Shown here one piece after another: positions 52,497-64,000 of a DNA stretch of 64,000 nucleotides (positions within the stretch are counted from its first letter, which is position 1; every line of letters starts with the position of its first letter). The position numbers and the translations under genes are program-made. The notes under the pieces are model-generated. The model worked only from the letters and a program-made list of their open reading frames with translations, made no database searches and was not told the DNA's origin. Source of the DNA: Lanius collurio (lineage: Eukaryota; Chordata; Aves; Passeriformes; Laniidae); the NCBI GenBank assembly GCA_020086605.1, contig JACBWW010000039.1, positions 5,945,725-6,009,724 on the forward strand, in the 5' to 3' direction.

Positions 52497-54795
52497 CTGC
52501 AAGGGAACAGACAAGGAGTGAGAATTCCCATTCCCCTCAGAGCCAGGGTTTCTTGTAAATGCTTTTGAAATAATCAAGCTGTGGCATCGCTGTTTAGAAC
52601 CATGAGGAAAACTAAGGCAAATTGCAGAAAGGGATCTGAGACTTGAGGCTTCATCATGCTTTAGCACTCATGAAGGTCAAAGCTGGAAGTGGCAAATGCA
52701 CACTGAACCAGATCAGTGACTAAACAGATCTGACAAGACTGAAAAAAGCTTGTTCTGCCCTGAATTAAAATCACATTAAGCAAAATTAAAAGTCTGAGTT
52801 GTGTGTCTTAGCATGAATTTCTTAATAACAAAGATGATAAATTGAGGTGGCTGGCATCTCTTTGGTATTAGCAAGAGATACCTTTCTCTGTGCATGTTTA
52901 AAGAGAGTGCAATGATTTTAAAGTATAATGGTAACATAAGGAACTTAATTCACGGTGGCAAAGAGTCCATTTTCCACAAGAATAATACAACGTGATAAAG
53001 CTGAACTTCAGGGTTTGGCAGCTCTGCTCCCTGATGGCTGGGGGAGGGAGGAAGAAAAAATAACCCTGCTCAGGAGGCCCTTTTCAACACCACACACAGA
53101 TTAAATGTCTTCATAAAATATTCACAAATAGCTATTTAAACAATCAAACAAGAAAGCGTCAATGCTGCTCGAAGGAAATCACAGTGGCTTTCCTCCCTTT
53201 GAAGCACGTTGTCTCCTGCAGATTGAATTTGGAAGGAGAGGATGTTCTAAATTTGTCTGATGGCCTCGCTCACCTCTCCTGCCCCTGCTCACCTCCTCCT
53301 CCCCTCTCCCAGCTTCCTCCCAGCACAGGAAGCCGCCACCTTGGCGCTGAGCAGTTCCCAGGCAGGGCCATGCCAGCGGTGCCATCCGCGGAGCCTCCCG
53401 GCCCTGGGCGCTCCTCTGGGAGCTGTGCCCAACCTCTGCCCCCTGCCCTGCGCTCCAGCTGCTCGGCCTTGCACGGGGAAATCTTCTGGGGGTGACTTTT
53501 GGTGGGAGAGGATGAGTTGGAGGTTTCATTCCAGCTGCCAGGCTGAAGTTTGGGTTTGGAGGAATGACTGGGAATTTAGCTGGGAAGCAGGAAGAGCAGG
53601 GCTGCCCATCAATAAGGGAATAAATGTGGAGATGGGAATTCCAAGGCCAGCCTGAGGCTCACGTGATGGTGCCAGGGTCAGCAGCACTGCTCCAGCCATG
53701 AATTTGGTGGAAGCAGGTTCAAATCAGACAGGGATGTTTCGTTTTTATAGCCAAGGAGGGAAGGTGATAACACTTACCCAGCCTAAAGTGAGGACTGGAG
53801 AGGAGCCTCATTGCCCTCTTTAATCCCTGCTGACAAGATCTGAAAATAGAGATCTCTGAAGCCATAAGGCCCCTGCTGTCCCCCTGTACCTGTCCTGGGA
53901 ATGTGCCATGGGTCCCAGCAGGAGCTGAGCACTGTCCCAGGCCCTGTGACTCCCTGGGGAGGGGAACATCCACGGCACGGAACTGCCACGAGGAGCAGAG
54001 GTGCTCAGAGCCCTCTCTGCCGTGTCCAGGACAGCCTCATCCCTCACAGCCTCCCCAGAACAGGCTGGAAGAGGGGCACAGGATGAGCTCCCATCCCCAT
54101 CAGGATTTCCTGAGCTGTCAGCCTGACAGGGGAATGGAAAGGCACAGAATTCCTGAGGTAAAATGCAGGATTGGAGCCAGGAGACCTCTGTCCTGTTCCT
54201 CACTCCATGACAGGCTACTCTGGAGAGCAGTTCTGAAGCCCTTTGAATGAGTGACTCCATTGACTGATCAGGGCCCAGACCTTAAATTTCCATTTTTATT
54301 ATCCCAAACAGCCTTGACCTGTGCAGACCATGCTGTAACCTTGACATTCAGGTGTGACTGCTGCCAAAGGATGGATGCTGGAGCCATCTATTCCCAGGGC
54401 TGAAACTGGGTTTGAATTGATGAAATGAAGCAAAAATGGGCAACTGTTCTGAGGAGGTTCAAGGTATAAAGGAGAGAAGCTTTCAGAGAGAGCCAGGTGT
54501 TACACAAAGAATTTTGATAGAAAATAGTGCTCTGCCATCTACCACTGCCAATATATGGAGGAACATCAAGCCACAACATGAGAAAAATGTGTGATAAACT
54601 CAGCCTAATCCCCAGAAATCTTTGTACCCAGTTCAACAGTAACAGACTTCAAGAACAGGTTCACGTTTCTGGATTTTCAGTGTCTTTGCTATTTTTTATT
54701 GGATTTACCCAGATTTATACATCCTAATTCGTGTTTTTCCCCACTGTGTTGGCAGCCCAGACCTTGAACTGAGTTTCTCTGAAGCCAAGTCTTAC
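52497..54795 (-). other. Intron 4
   Basis: This 2.3-kb intron contains a CpG-rich patch at 53332-53478. Open frames over the patch exist on both strands without homology. Confidence 0.6.
53332..53478. promoter_or_regulatory. Small CpG-rich patch in intron 4
   Basis: About ten CpG pairs occur in some 150 bp of GC-rich sequence, in a window where CpG is otherwise scarce. It could be an internal promoter or enhancer or simply a GC-rich remnant. No TATA box or initiator was identified. Confidence 0.3.
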
Positions 54796-54923
54796 CTGGG
54801 TGAGCTTGGGTCTGATGTCTGGCGAGGTGACCCGGCAGGGGACGACCACAGTTTTCTTATCATCTACGATGTAGATAATTTCAGGGTGTTCCGAGTGCAT
54901 CTCCACAAAGGGGCTCCTGTAGT
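54796..54923 (-). CDS. kdrl: VEGFR exon 4: first half of Ig-like domain 2
   Basis: This is the most 5' exon found. The acceptor ends tctgcag and the donor is GTAAGA. It opens in phase 1, one base of the Asp codon coming from the missing exon 3, and reads (D)YRSPFVEM, matching the KDR start of Ig2, DYRSPF. The segment TVVVPC carries the first Ig cysteine. Ig2 is the main VEGF-binding domain in KDR and FLT1 (family knowledge). The exon is 128 bp and ends in phase 0 with KLTQ. No Ig1-encoding exon was recognised upstream in the window. Confidence 0.9.
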
Positions 54924-57413
54924 CTGCAGGGAGAAGAACGAGGATTTGGAAAGCTGCTCAGTCACTGGAGGGGCACTGCAGTGGGAGCACTGAGCTCCCT
55001 GTCAGGACATCCAGTGACCTCCTGCTTGTGTGCAAGTGCCACTGTCACACAGGGATTAGGGCCAGTGACCAACTCCTTGGATTTAGCCCCACACTCACCC
55101 AGAAAATGCCCAGAATGGCACATTTCTGTGCAGACACATGTAAAACTTCATGGATTACCAACTGAAGATGCCAAGATACGTCTGGGCCTTGGCAGCCCTC
55201 CTGTCCTTCATCTGGGGATATCAGTGTGCATTTCTTGACTGATGACCACAGCCTTTGCTTAAGGGATGCCATGGAAATACCCAAGTGCTGTCACCTGGAA
55301 TTAACCTCAGAGAATCAGCCCAGAGCTCCTTTTCTCCACAGCCCACCCCAGTTTCAGTCCCAAACACACCAAGGCACAGATGGACACAGCAGAGTGGCCC
55401 TGCTGCCTTTTGTGGGGTTTGCAGCTTCATTTTAGCTCTCACAACTGGGAATTTTTTTTCTGAGCAGATAAAATGTACCATGGGCTTCATCAGGGGGAGA
55501 GCAGATGTTGGCTGGGGCTGGGTGTGTGTCAGAAAGGCCACGTGTGAGGTGATGGTGCTGTTTTACAAAGGCACTCGGGGCACTGTGCAAGGACCAGAGA
55601 TGTGGGGTCTGTGTGGGGAGCTGGGATGAGGGGCTGAGCAGGAGCACTGAATGTGAGGCAGATAAAAACCCCAAATCTGGATGACTCCTCCAATTTCTAG
55701 CACTGTCTTTCCACCCCAGCTTTTCTTCCCCACCAGTGGTTTATTCTGGCTGTGCTTTGCCGTAAGGGCATCGCAGGAAACGTTATGTGAGAGAGATTAA
55801 TTAGAATTAAAACATTGGGTCTCTAATCTCCCCACATTTAGGAAGTTTCAGATACACATCTGAACTTTCTGGTCAGGCAGGCCCTGGTTCTAATCAAGCC
55901 TTGAGCTGAGAAACCTGATCTTTGAACCACAACTTTGTAGCTTGGTCCAAGCCCCAAAACAAATAGGAAATATTTACACTCAGTCCAGTGTGTCGTGCAC
56001 TTTCCCAAAAATGCTAAATTCTCCTGTTGAGTCACATTATGAAAATGTGTTTGTCCCTGAGCTGCTTAATCCCTCTGCAGTCTTGCTCTCCAGTTGAACC
56101 ACACTGGGAGGCATCAAATGTAACAATATTTTTGTTTTTATTCTACTATTAAAAAAAAGACACTGGATAATTAAAAGTGGATCCTTGGGTTATTTGTAAT
56201 AGGAAAAAGCAGAGAAAGTAGATTTTGGTGTATTTGCAACAAAGGGCAAAAATGTGTCAGGGGAAATGTAGTCACAATTATTTCTTGTCCTGTGGAGGAA
56301 AGGAGAGAGCAAGGAATGTGCCATGTGAGGGGGGATGGACAAAGGGATAGGGTGGATGGAAAAGGGTGTAGGCCAAGAGGAAATTTGCTGGGAAAAAAGC
56401 TTCCTGGTACCAAACTATTCACAATCCAGGATCAAATTTTGACTGAAAAGATGGAAGCACTGAATTTAAAACTATTTTTACCAGTATTTTTAGAAAGAAT
56501 TTCAGAATAGTACTGTTTGTTTAAGGAGCAACATAAATCAAAATAAGGCAGCTAAGCAGATATTAAGTATTCCTAAAGTGCAGGAAAACATTGAACTGTG
56601 CAATGATTGATGCATCTTAGTCAAAACAGAGTAAAATATCTCAAAAACATTTCCTGTTCAGGGAAAAAAAAATATTTTTTAAACCCCATTCTCTCCTGAA
56701 CTCCAAGACTCATCTCTCCCAAATTTTCAGATTCACAAGAGACCTAAAATGAATCTACCTTCTTCCAGCTGCAAATAGGACAGATATGGTGCTCCTGATT
56801 CACCTGAGGGGAAGCAGGGATTTACAGGGGGTGACAGAAGCTGTATTTCAGTCCTAATTGATTTCTAATTGCAGCCTGCTCCTCAGCTGCCCTGTGTCCA
56901 ACCAGGGGCTGCAGATAAACTATCCCAGATAAGCTACAATCAGAACTGGAAGCCAAAAGAGATAAATCTGGCCTTCTACCATCACTATTTGAAATCTCGA
57001 TGGTATCTTAAAATCACCCTGCACTTAACAGCAGCAGGAGGCAGTTTCTGGGTGATAAAGCTTGGGGAAAGGAAAGGATGGCTTCAGCTGCATTGATTGC
57101 TGATCACTCGTGGGTTTTGGGTCTCCTGGGCTCATTCTCAGTGTACTTTGGAAAAAAAAAAAGAGAGAAAAAGGTTTTCTATTTTATGGGTTCTCCTCTT
57201 TGCTGAGCCAGTGGGATGTCCTAGAGCAGATGGCTGTGATTTGTGTTATCTCTGGGCTTTATCTCAGTGATCTGTGTTATCTCACTGCTCTGTCCAGTTT
57301 ATACCCAAGGGGTGGGATACCTGTGGGAGCCCCTGGGATTGGCCCAGCTGGGCAGAGCTGGGTGCTGATAAAGCCAAGGTTGTGGGACTGATCCCCATTT
57401 GGGCCATTCACTT

Positions 57414-57472
57414 AAGAGCTGGACTCGATGATCCTTGGGGGTCCCTTCCAACCAGGAATATTCTGGGATTTT
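57414..57472 (+). mobile_element. CR1 3' terminal fragment
   Basis: GAGCTGGACTCGATGATCCT, then GGGGGTCCCTTCCAACCAGG and ATTCTGGGATT form the last about 60 bp of a CR1 element. It faces a second, inverted CR1 tail about 225 bp away. Confidence 0.8.
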
Positions 57473-57696
57473 AGCTCCTGGAGTGGGAGTGCTGCTTGTA
57501 GGGCTGCCCTGCTACAGGTTTGACGTGAGAGCTCAGCCAGGAGGTGAGGGCTGTGTTTTGGCCATGAGGGGACAGTGACCCTGGAGTGACAGGGCCAGGC
57601 AGCTGCAAGGTCAGGCACCTGGGTATGTCCCTGAGGTCAGGGAGGCTTTGTTTTCCTCCCTAACTGTGGAACTCTGTGCAAAAGGAAAAAAACAAT

Positions 57697-57845
57697 GCCA
57701 TAGAATCCCAGAATGGTTTGGGCTGGAACCTTAAAGCCCATCCAGTGCCACCCCTGCCATGGGCAGGGACACCTCCCACTGTCCTGGGGTGCTCCAAGCT
57801 CCATCCAACCTGACCTTGGGCACTGCCAGGGATGGGACAGCCTCA
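57697..57845 (-). mobile_element. CR1 3' tail fragment
   Basis: The reverse complement of the CR1 end starts at ATAGAATCCCAGAATGGTTT and continues through CCAGTGCCACCCCTGCCATG, GGACACCTCCCACTGTCC and CTTGGGCACTGCCAGGGATG. It is about 150 bp, in the gene's orientation. Confidence 0.88.
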
Positions 57846-59122
57846 AGGATCTCAGTCAGCAAGCACTTGGGAGCCCCAGGACATGGAGAAGAGCTCAAAC
57901 CTGGTGTGTCCTGCTCCTGCTCCAGCTGCTCCAGACCCCCTCCTAAGCAGGAGCAAGGCAGTGCCATAGGGAAGGAGAGGCTTTCCAGCACTTTCCAGGC
58001 AGCTGGACTGCTCACTTAGATAAGCAAGTATGAAGTGGCTCAGCTTTGGGGCTTAACAGAATGACAATAAATTCTGAGCTAATCAAGTGCCAGCTGATAC
58101 CTTTGTTATGGTTTGTGCAGACAAAAAACCTGATCCTTCATGAAACTCCTCAGTAGTTCAGACTGATGGTGGCATGGAAAAATGATCTGCTGGAACATCA
58201 GGAGTGTCACTGCCAGCTTTACAAACATGCTCACCACCTCCAGTCCACCAGCAATCTGTTAACTCCTTGTAAAAAAGTCTCTCAGAGACAGAACTTCTTG
58301 AAACAAAAGGGACAGGGTCACTTTTCTTTCAGAATGATAACCTCAGCCTCGAGGAAGAGCTGCAGTTCCAGGTGGTGTACATCAGTTGCACTCAAGTGTT
58401 GCAATCTGGAGAGCTGTGGCATGGGAAATGCAGGTGTTGTCCTCTCCACAGTCACCAGCACTGAACTCTGAGGGAGAACTTCTCAGCAAAGAAGCCCTTT
58501 ATGAAAGCAGAGTATTTCCCTGTAGCTTGGCACTTCTGTTCCTCCCAAGCTGGGAAGGTGAAACGCCCTATGAATCTCACCAGAAAAAACCACCCAGCAA
58601 TTCCCAGAGGACAATTTAAAAGAATGATTTACTGTGGGCTGCAAAGCTCGTTACGTGTGAGGAGAGACAAGCGTTGGAGCACGCTGGGGACTGATCAGCT
58701 GCAGCCCCAACTTGGAGGTGAGGGAAAGGCCCCTTCCCCTGGGTCTCAGACTGGATGTCTGGCTCCCAGGCCAGTGGGAGTTTGCAGGAAGCTCAGGCAG
58801 GCCAGGGTGTTGGTGTTTACCCAGCAGGGCACACAAACAGCTCAGCCAAGGGAGCCGTAGCAGCGGGATGGAGGAGGGGAGGGACTGTCCAACCCCGGGG
58901 ACGGCCAGGCCAGGAACCAGGCACGGAACACACAAAAGCAACTCAAAGGTCAGGGGTCTGCAAGAACATTGTTTTCCTTCAGGCAGTGAAGCCCTTCATG
59001 TTCAGATGCTCGTCGTGTCCAGGAGGAGATTAATTGCTGCTCGAGATGAGCTTTGGGAGGGTCCTTCCTGCTCAGCTGGGCAACCTCAGCTGTCCCCTCA
59101 CACCTCTGCAGTGGCAGTGGGA

Positions 59123-59265
59123 CACAGATCCAGGACACAGATCCAGGACACAGCTCCAGGACACAGCCCCAGAACACAGATCCAGGACACAGCCCCAGGA
59201 CACAGCTCCAGGACACAAATCCAGGACACAGCCCCAGGACACTGCTCTAGGACACAAATCCAGGA
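59123..59265. repeat. 13-bp tandem repeat, 11 copies
   Basis: Eleven units of the form CACAGATCCAGGA, with variants at positions 4-8 (GCTCC, GCCCC, AATCC), run without indels for 143 bp. Like the array at 33.1 kb it has a 13-bp period and a GGACA core, but the units are not otherwise the same. Confidence 0.95.
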
Positions 59266-59659
59266 CTCCCTGTGACATCTGCTCTTTGTTGAGTGTCACC
59301 TGCAGAACAGGGACCTCTCCCCAGGATCTCCCCACTTGAATCCTCTTCTCAGAGGCATCACAGCCCCATCCTGCCTGAAGCTGAGGCACTCAAACCCCTC
59401 AGCACTGCACTCAGCATGCTGCAGATTCAATCTCTCCTACATCTCTACTTCCCAGCACTCTGTCCCTGCCTGTGCCTCTGAAACCTCCTCCTGCCACACA
59501 CACACAGAAGATTTTATACAGGATTTTGGGTGCTTTTCATTCCTGCCCGTGTCTCCTGCACCGTGACAGCAATTTGTCTCATGGTGTTTGTCTCCCATCC
59601 AAGGCCCCCCGAGCTGCCACCCCTGTCCCTCCAGGTGCTGTCAGCCCAGGAGGATGATG

Positions 59660-59960
59660 AGCACTAAATGGCCTTTAAGGACAGTCATTCACGGCTGTTC
59701 ATGGCCGTGAAATTCCTGAACAGTCTCATTTTGCCTCTCACTTTATCCCAGTTAAAGATAATTTTCTCGCCCTCACCGTTTATTTTCTTCACTCAGCCAT
59801 ACCTAAGCTGGGCAGAGTTTCACAGGTTCTTTAAGTTCTTGTTTTGACATAATCCCCATGAAGTTTGTCTTTATCAAGGTCAAAAGGAGCGAGAGGAGGT
59901 TTATAACCTGTTCTTTGCAGTAATAGCAGCATTAGCAGTGCAGTGACACTTTGGGCAGAG
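59660..59960. promoter_or_regulatory. Possible conserved noncoding element
   Basis: This stretch has low repeat content, an 8-bp inverted repeat at 59688-59711 (TTCACGGC and GCCGTGAA around TGTTCATG), and a TTATCAAGGTCA composite that could bind GATA or nuclear receptors. Conservation is not visible here, so this is only a suggestion. Confidence 0.2.
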
Positions 59961-62570
59961 CATTTTGGAAAGATTCACAAGGAAACAGCCTGGTCTGCTC
60001 AATTCCCTCTGGTGACCCATCAAAGCTGCCTCTAGGACAGGAGTAACTCCTATAAAGGCACTTGTTTTGAATCTGGCTCTTTGAACATAAAAGACCTTTC
60101 AGTTTGGCAGGCCAATGAAAAGAATTGGTGGTGGAATGTTTAGATTAAACAGAAAGCAGAATATTTTCTCTTCAGGCAAAACAAAAGTGACTGCAAAACC
60201 CCCAGAAGCCAATCTGAGTCAACATGAAGCATTCTGTTTTGGTCAAATGAAATGCATTCTTCCCCTGGAGATTACTGTTAGAAACACAGGAATATTTGTA
60301 GAGGAAAAAAATATTACTCTAAAAAGTGTTACTTCAAAAATTATAGAAGCAAAGTGCTTCTCACTGCCAAGCAAATAAAGGCAAAATGGAAAGATTTATT
60401 TGGAAAAATCCCAACAAAACACCATAGGAAAGGAAGCCTCCATGCTTGGTCTGGAATTATGTTTCAAGCAGCAGGAGAATTTATAAATTCTGACTCCTTC
60501 ACCAGATTTTAGGTAGGCTCTGACTTTGTAGAAAATATTCACCAGCTTTATTAAGAACAGATCTCCCACCTTGGGGAAGGCTCAGCAATTAGCAGCTACT
60601 GAGTGGATAAAAACCAGGAAGGAAGCAGTGGGGGAAGTAAGTGTGATTTTGGCCTTTGGACTTCCATTTAGAAATTCTTGATCCATGAGGAAGGATCAGC
60701 TCCTCTTCCTGCTGGGCTGTCAGGAGCTGTCACTGATGGTGCCAGGAACTTCTGCTGCTCCTCCAAGGCTCCTCTGCTTTAAAGTGAGTCCCTTTAGGAT
60801 ATGATTTGAAGATAATGCCTTGAATCAGAGCTAAAAGCATCTCAATTTCCCTCGGATGCAGCCCTTAATCCCTGAGGGACAGCAGCGAGGGTCCTGCACA
60901 GGGCACAGCCTGTGTTCTGTGTGCTCTGACACGGAGCTGGGATGTGCAGCCAGGCCCTCCCAGCGCTGCTGGGGGACAGGGACAGCCACTTTAACAGCTC
61001 AGCTGCTGCCTGTCTCAGCTGGCCCAGGCTCTGGCAGCCAGTGCAGCTGTCTGCAGCCTGAAAGGAAGGGGAAATGCAGCTCCAACTCTGTTCCCACTGG
61101 TAATAGCATGAGAAAAGTGAGCCAAAGCCCAGAGCTGTCACCCTGGCCCTGCAGTTCTGCTTCTCACTTTTAGATTATCTCTGCCAACTGTCAAGAGGAT
61201 TAAGGAGGCAGAAATCAGCTTCAAAGAACATGAGAACCCAAGTGTGATCTCATCTGAGGGTGCTTCCATGCACTTCCAGCCTCTTTAGATTTCTCCTGGT
61301 GGGAAAGGGCTGAGGGTGAAGGGGCTGCACATCCCTGGGCTGTGCTGGGGGTGAGGAAGAGGCTGTGGCTGATGTGAACTCCACCCTGGTGCAGCACTTG
61401 GACCACCTCTCCTCACTCTTTGTAGCAGCCAGGCAGAGCTCCTGCCCTTCCCTGGAGCTGACCAGCAGGGAGATGCTCCAGCAGGACAAGTTTCTTGGAT
61501 GCATCCCCCTTTTCCCTCTGGAATGGCCTCAGCAGGACTTGTGCTCCCATGTCAGTAACTGTCTTGCTTCAAATTTGATTTCCAGCCCTCATGCCCAGGA
61601 CTCCTGGCAGGACTGCACTGTGGCTGGTGCCTCCATGGGTGCCCACATGGGCTTTAGAAGGAGCCAGAACTCAAATTTTCTGCAGGGACATCTTCTGGAT
61701 TTCCCATGTTGCTGTGAACATCAGTGCTGAGAGCCAAAGAGGTGGAAGCAAAGGACTCCCTGAGTCCTGTGTGTTCCTGACTCCCTCACACTGAGGTGCT
61801 GAAATACCAGCAGCTGATGTCTCTGGGTGGGCAGACACTGTTAAAATGTTCACTGTTAGAATGTTTGTGTGTCCTCTGGGACAAGCAGGAGTTGGGGAAC
61901 CCACCCCAGGCTGCTCAGACCCTCGTGGGCAGCCAGCACTGGGCTCACACACAGAATTTCGGGCCAGCTGCAGTCAGAGGAGGTGGGACTCGTGTCTCTG
62001 CAGCAGTTATTTGAGAACCAGCACTATCAGGGCCATAATTATTTCAAGAAATAAAAGAACAGCCCTGCTTTGCATAAAGAAGCTGAAGGATGTGTGTGGC
62101 TGGCCCCACACACTGAGGAGGTGCCTCTTTCAGCCCTACAGTTCTGGCACAGCAAATGCCATCAGGGGGTGGGCAGGAATGCCAGCTTGGGAGCCTGGAT
62201 GCACTTTTCCAGACACTCTTTGGTAAGATGTGCCCAGCTCCAGTTACCTGAGCACTGAAGTCACCCAAGGTGGAGGCAGCAGGGCTGGGTGAGGGGTCCA
62301 GAATGTGCAGCAAACCCTTGACTGTGACACAGGGGCTGCTGGGGCAGCTTGGAGCTGAGGCAGGAGCTGAGCCAGGAGCTCTGGCAGCTGACACCCACAG
62401 GACTCTGACTTTGCTGACACAACATTTCAAACAGCTGAGAGCTGCAAGTCCTGACTCCTGTCTAGACTGAAGCCTGGGGAAGCCCTTTGGGAAGGTGGAA
62501 TGAATGTTTACTTGATTTGTCTTTTTTTCCCTCCTTCTCAAAGCCATGTTAAATTTTACATGTGCCCCAG

Positions 62571-62771
62571 TGTCCTGGTTTCAGCTGGGAATGATACCTG
62601 AGTGTGTCTGTAAGACAGGAGAGGCAATGGGAGATTGGAAAATGTGGGATGTGGGACCTGGCATGATGTAAAAGATACAGAATGAGGGGTGGAGGTGGAC
62701 CTGGTTTTGTCTGGGATAGAGTTAGTTTTTTTTCTAGCTGGAGCAGTGCTGTGTTTTGGATTTAATGGAAG
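62571..62771 (+). mobile_element. Probable old avian endogenous retrovirus LTR fragment
   Basis: CTGGTTTCAGCTGGGA at about 62576, and GTCTGGGATAGAGTTAG with CAGTGCTGTGTTTTGGATTT at about 62708-62765, resemble the start of a widespread bird LTR. The middle does not fit well, suggesting two partial copies or heavy decay. No retroviral coding sequence is present. Confidence 0.45.
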
Positions 62772-64000
62772 AATAAAGTGCCTAACACAGCAAGGGGACC
62801 ACTGTCAGGACTGTCTGCATTTTCCCACAGCCTGCCCTTTTCCTTGGCACAGGGATCCCAAAGGCTGGAATAAATGAGTGTATTCCTTGGTCAGGAAGGG
62901 TGACCACACAGGGCAGATGGAAGCAGATGCCATGTCTGGGTGGCTGTGGCAGCATTTTCCATGGAGCTGCTCTCCCATCCAGCACTGCAGTGTGGGATCA
63001 GGCACTGCCTTTCCCTGCAGAGTATCCCTCAGAGCTGCGATGGAATTCACACGGCCAAGAGCTCCCAACTCTTCCTGTTCCAGCCCTGGGCCACTCTATA
63101 TTTCCAGCAAGGAGATGGGCAACAGGAGAAGGGGTTGTCTTCCTCTTTAATGAAGATCCTTGGCACTTGCAGCTGCAGCAGGAGGCAGAAAAGGCCTCGG
63201 GAACAATCAATTCAGGACAAAGGTCCTGAGCTGTGCCTCCCTCAGTGCCAGAGCACAGCCGAGGGGTGGCAGCTGCCAGGGGCCCTCCTGAGCCCAGGGA
63301 TGTGCAGAGTCACAGCTCCACCACCCCACGGGGAGAGCTGCGAGTGCCAGGTCCTGCCAGAGCCCACAGACCCCACCAGGGAGGCTGGAAAAACAGGAGC
63401 CAGCACAGGAAATAATGGCCAATAAGCAGGGCTTCCGACACAATCATGTTCTCATTTCGGTGTCAAAGCAGCCGGCCAGGAATGAAGGCAAAAATACCAT
63501 TCCCCTTCCTTTTTTGGCAATAATGGCTTGTAACCTCAGAGGAATCTCCAGCCTTCAGGCTCCACATTTTCTCCCTCCACCTGGCTCAGCCTCACAAACA
63601 CCCTGCTGAGCACTTGCTGTCTCCACAAAAACATCCCCAGAGATGAGCTTTGGGCCTCATCCCTGTCTGGCACTCCCAGGGATCTGTGAGTTCCCTCCCT
63701 CTCAGCTGATGGGTTTCTCAGTGCTGCCCAGACACTGTCACAGCAATTTCCTTCAAAAGGCACGTTTAAATATTGAAGAAAGCTGTAGGTGTGCTCTGAA
63801 CTCCTTGTTTAAGTCCAGAGCAGTTTCCTTGTCCCCAGGACATCCAGCAAATATCCACAGGAATTGAATGGGAGGAAGAGTGTGCCCTGAGCACAGATCC
63901 ATGCTGAGGTATAAATAGCTCTGTTTCACGGGGCCAAGCAGCTTCCTCAGCCTGGCAGGCCAGATCCCAGCAGGGACCTGCAGCTTCTGGGGCACAGCCC

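Larger units (their letters stand above)
54924..64000 (-). other. Region 5' of exon 4: presumed intron 3 and upstream
   Basis: I searched the minus strand for Ig1 features (D-G-Y-C signature before a GTG CAA G donor) and a signal-peptide exon and found none. Two small CR1 tails, a 13-bp tandem array and a probable LTR fragment are the recognised contents. No separate gene is supported on either strand. Confidence 0.55.

Noticed and set aside
56766..56811. Possible 46-bp minus-strand exon with a good pyrimidine tract and a GTAGAT donor
   Set aside because: The peptide SGAPYLSYLQLEE has no Ig cysteine and matches no VEGFR exon in length or sequence; probably chance.
58332..58430. Plus-strand stretch reading NDNLSLEEELQFQVVYISC after a pyrimidine-AG
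   Set aside because: It looks exon-like but I could not match it to any family, and there is no convincing donor; kept only as a note.

Overview
The window is bird genomic DNA. CR1 LINE 3' tails, a fragment resembling an avian ERV LTR, and long introns with GT-AG junctions all point to a bird. The species cannot be fixed from the sequence, although the CR1 subtype would suit a songbird. The only protein-coding gene I can support lies on the minus strand: a receptor tyrosine kinase of the VEGF receptor family. I recovered 22 exons by matching reading frame, splice sites and phase to the roughly 30-exon VEGFR plan. Together they hold 2,987 coding bases. Numbering follows human KDR.

Transcription runs right to left. 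Exons 4-9 (54.9-46.6 kb) encode Ig-like domains 2-4. Exons 10-12 (36.7-24.9 kb) encode Ig5, exon 13 encodes Ig6, exons 14-15 encode Ig7, and exon 16 encodes the transmembrane helix. Exon 17 is the juxtamembrane segment. Exons 18-24 carry the kinase from the glycine loop to the start of the C-lobe, with the kinase insert in exon 21. Exon 27 (205-329) begins the C-terminal tail, and the last exons lie beyond the left edge. Exons 1-3 (signal peptide and Ig1) were not found in the 9 kb right of exon 4 and probably lie beyond the right edge.

The protein does not read as ordinary KDR, FLT1 or FLT4. The kinase mixes features of all three, the insert is unique, and the tail begins DGKDYIPLN. This fits the fourth vertebrate class, kdr-like (kdrl, sometimes VEGFR4), which is reported from fish and other non-placental vertebrates and absent from placental mammals.

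The strongest anomaly is that exons 25 and 26, which encode the rest of the kinase C-lobe (about 206 bp in KDR), were not found in the 3.1 kb between exons 24 and 27. Flanking phases show that both are needed to keep frame. This is either an assembly deletion, a real exon loss, or a failure of my reading by eye. Other points are a near-perfect G-quadruplex motif just upstream of exon 14 in intron 13, the intron whose retention makes soluble receptors in FLT1 and KDR; a kinase insert without the KDR Y951 docking context; and a 620-bp nearly T-free minisatellite with higher-order repeat structure next to a 450-bp ATCTAT microsatellite in intron 11.

The rest is intronic or upstream DNA with CR1 fragments, simple repeats and a few possible regulatory stretches. 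I saw no tRNA, rRNA, CRISPR or second gene.
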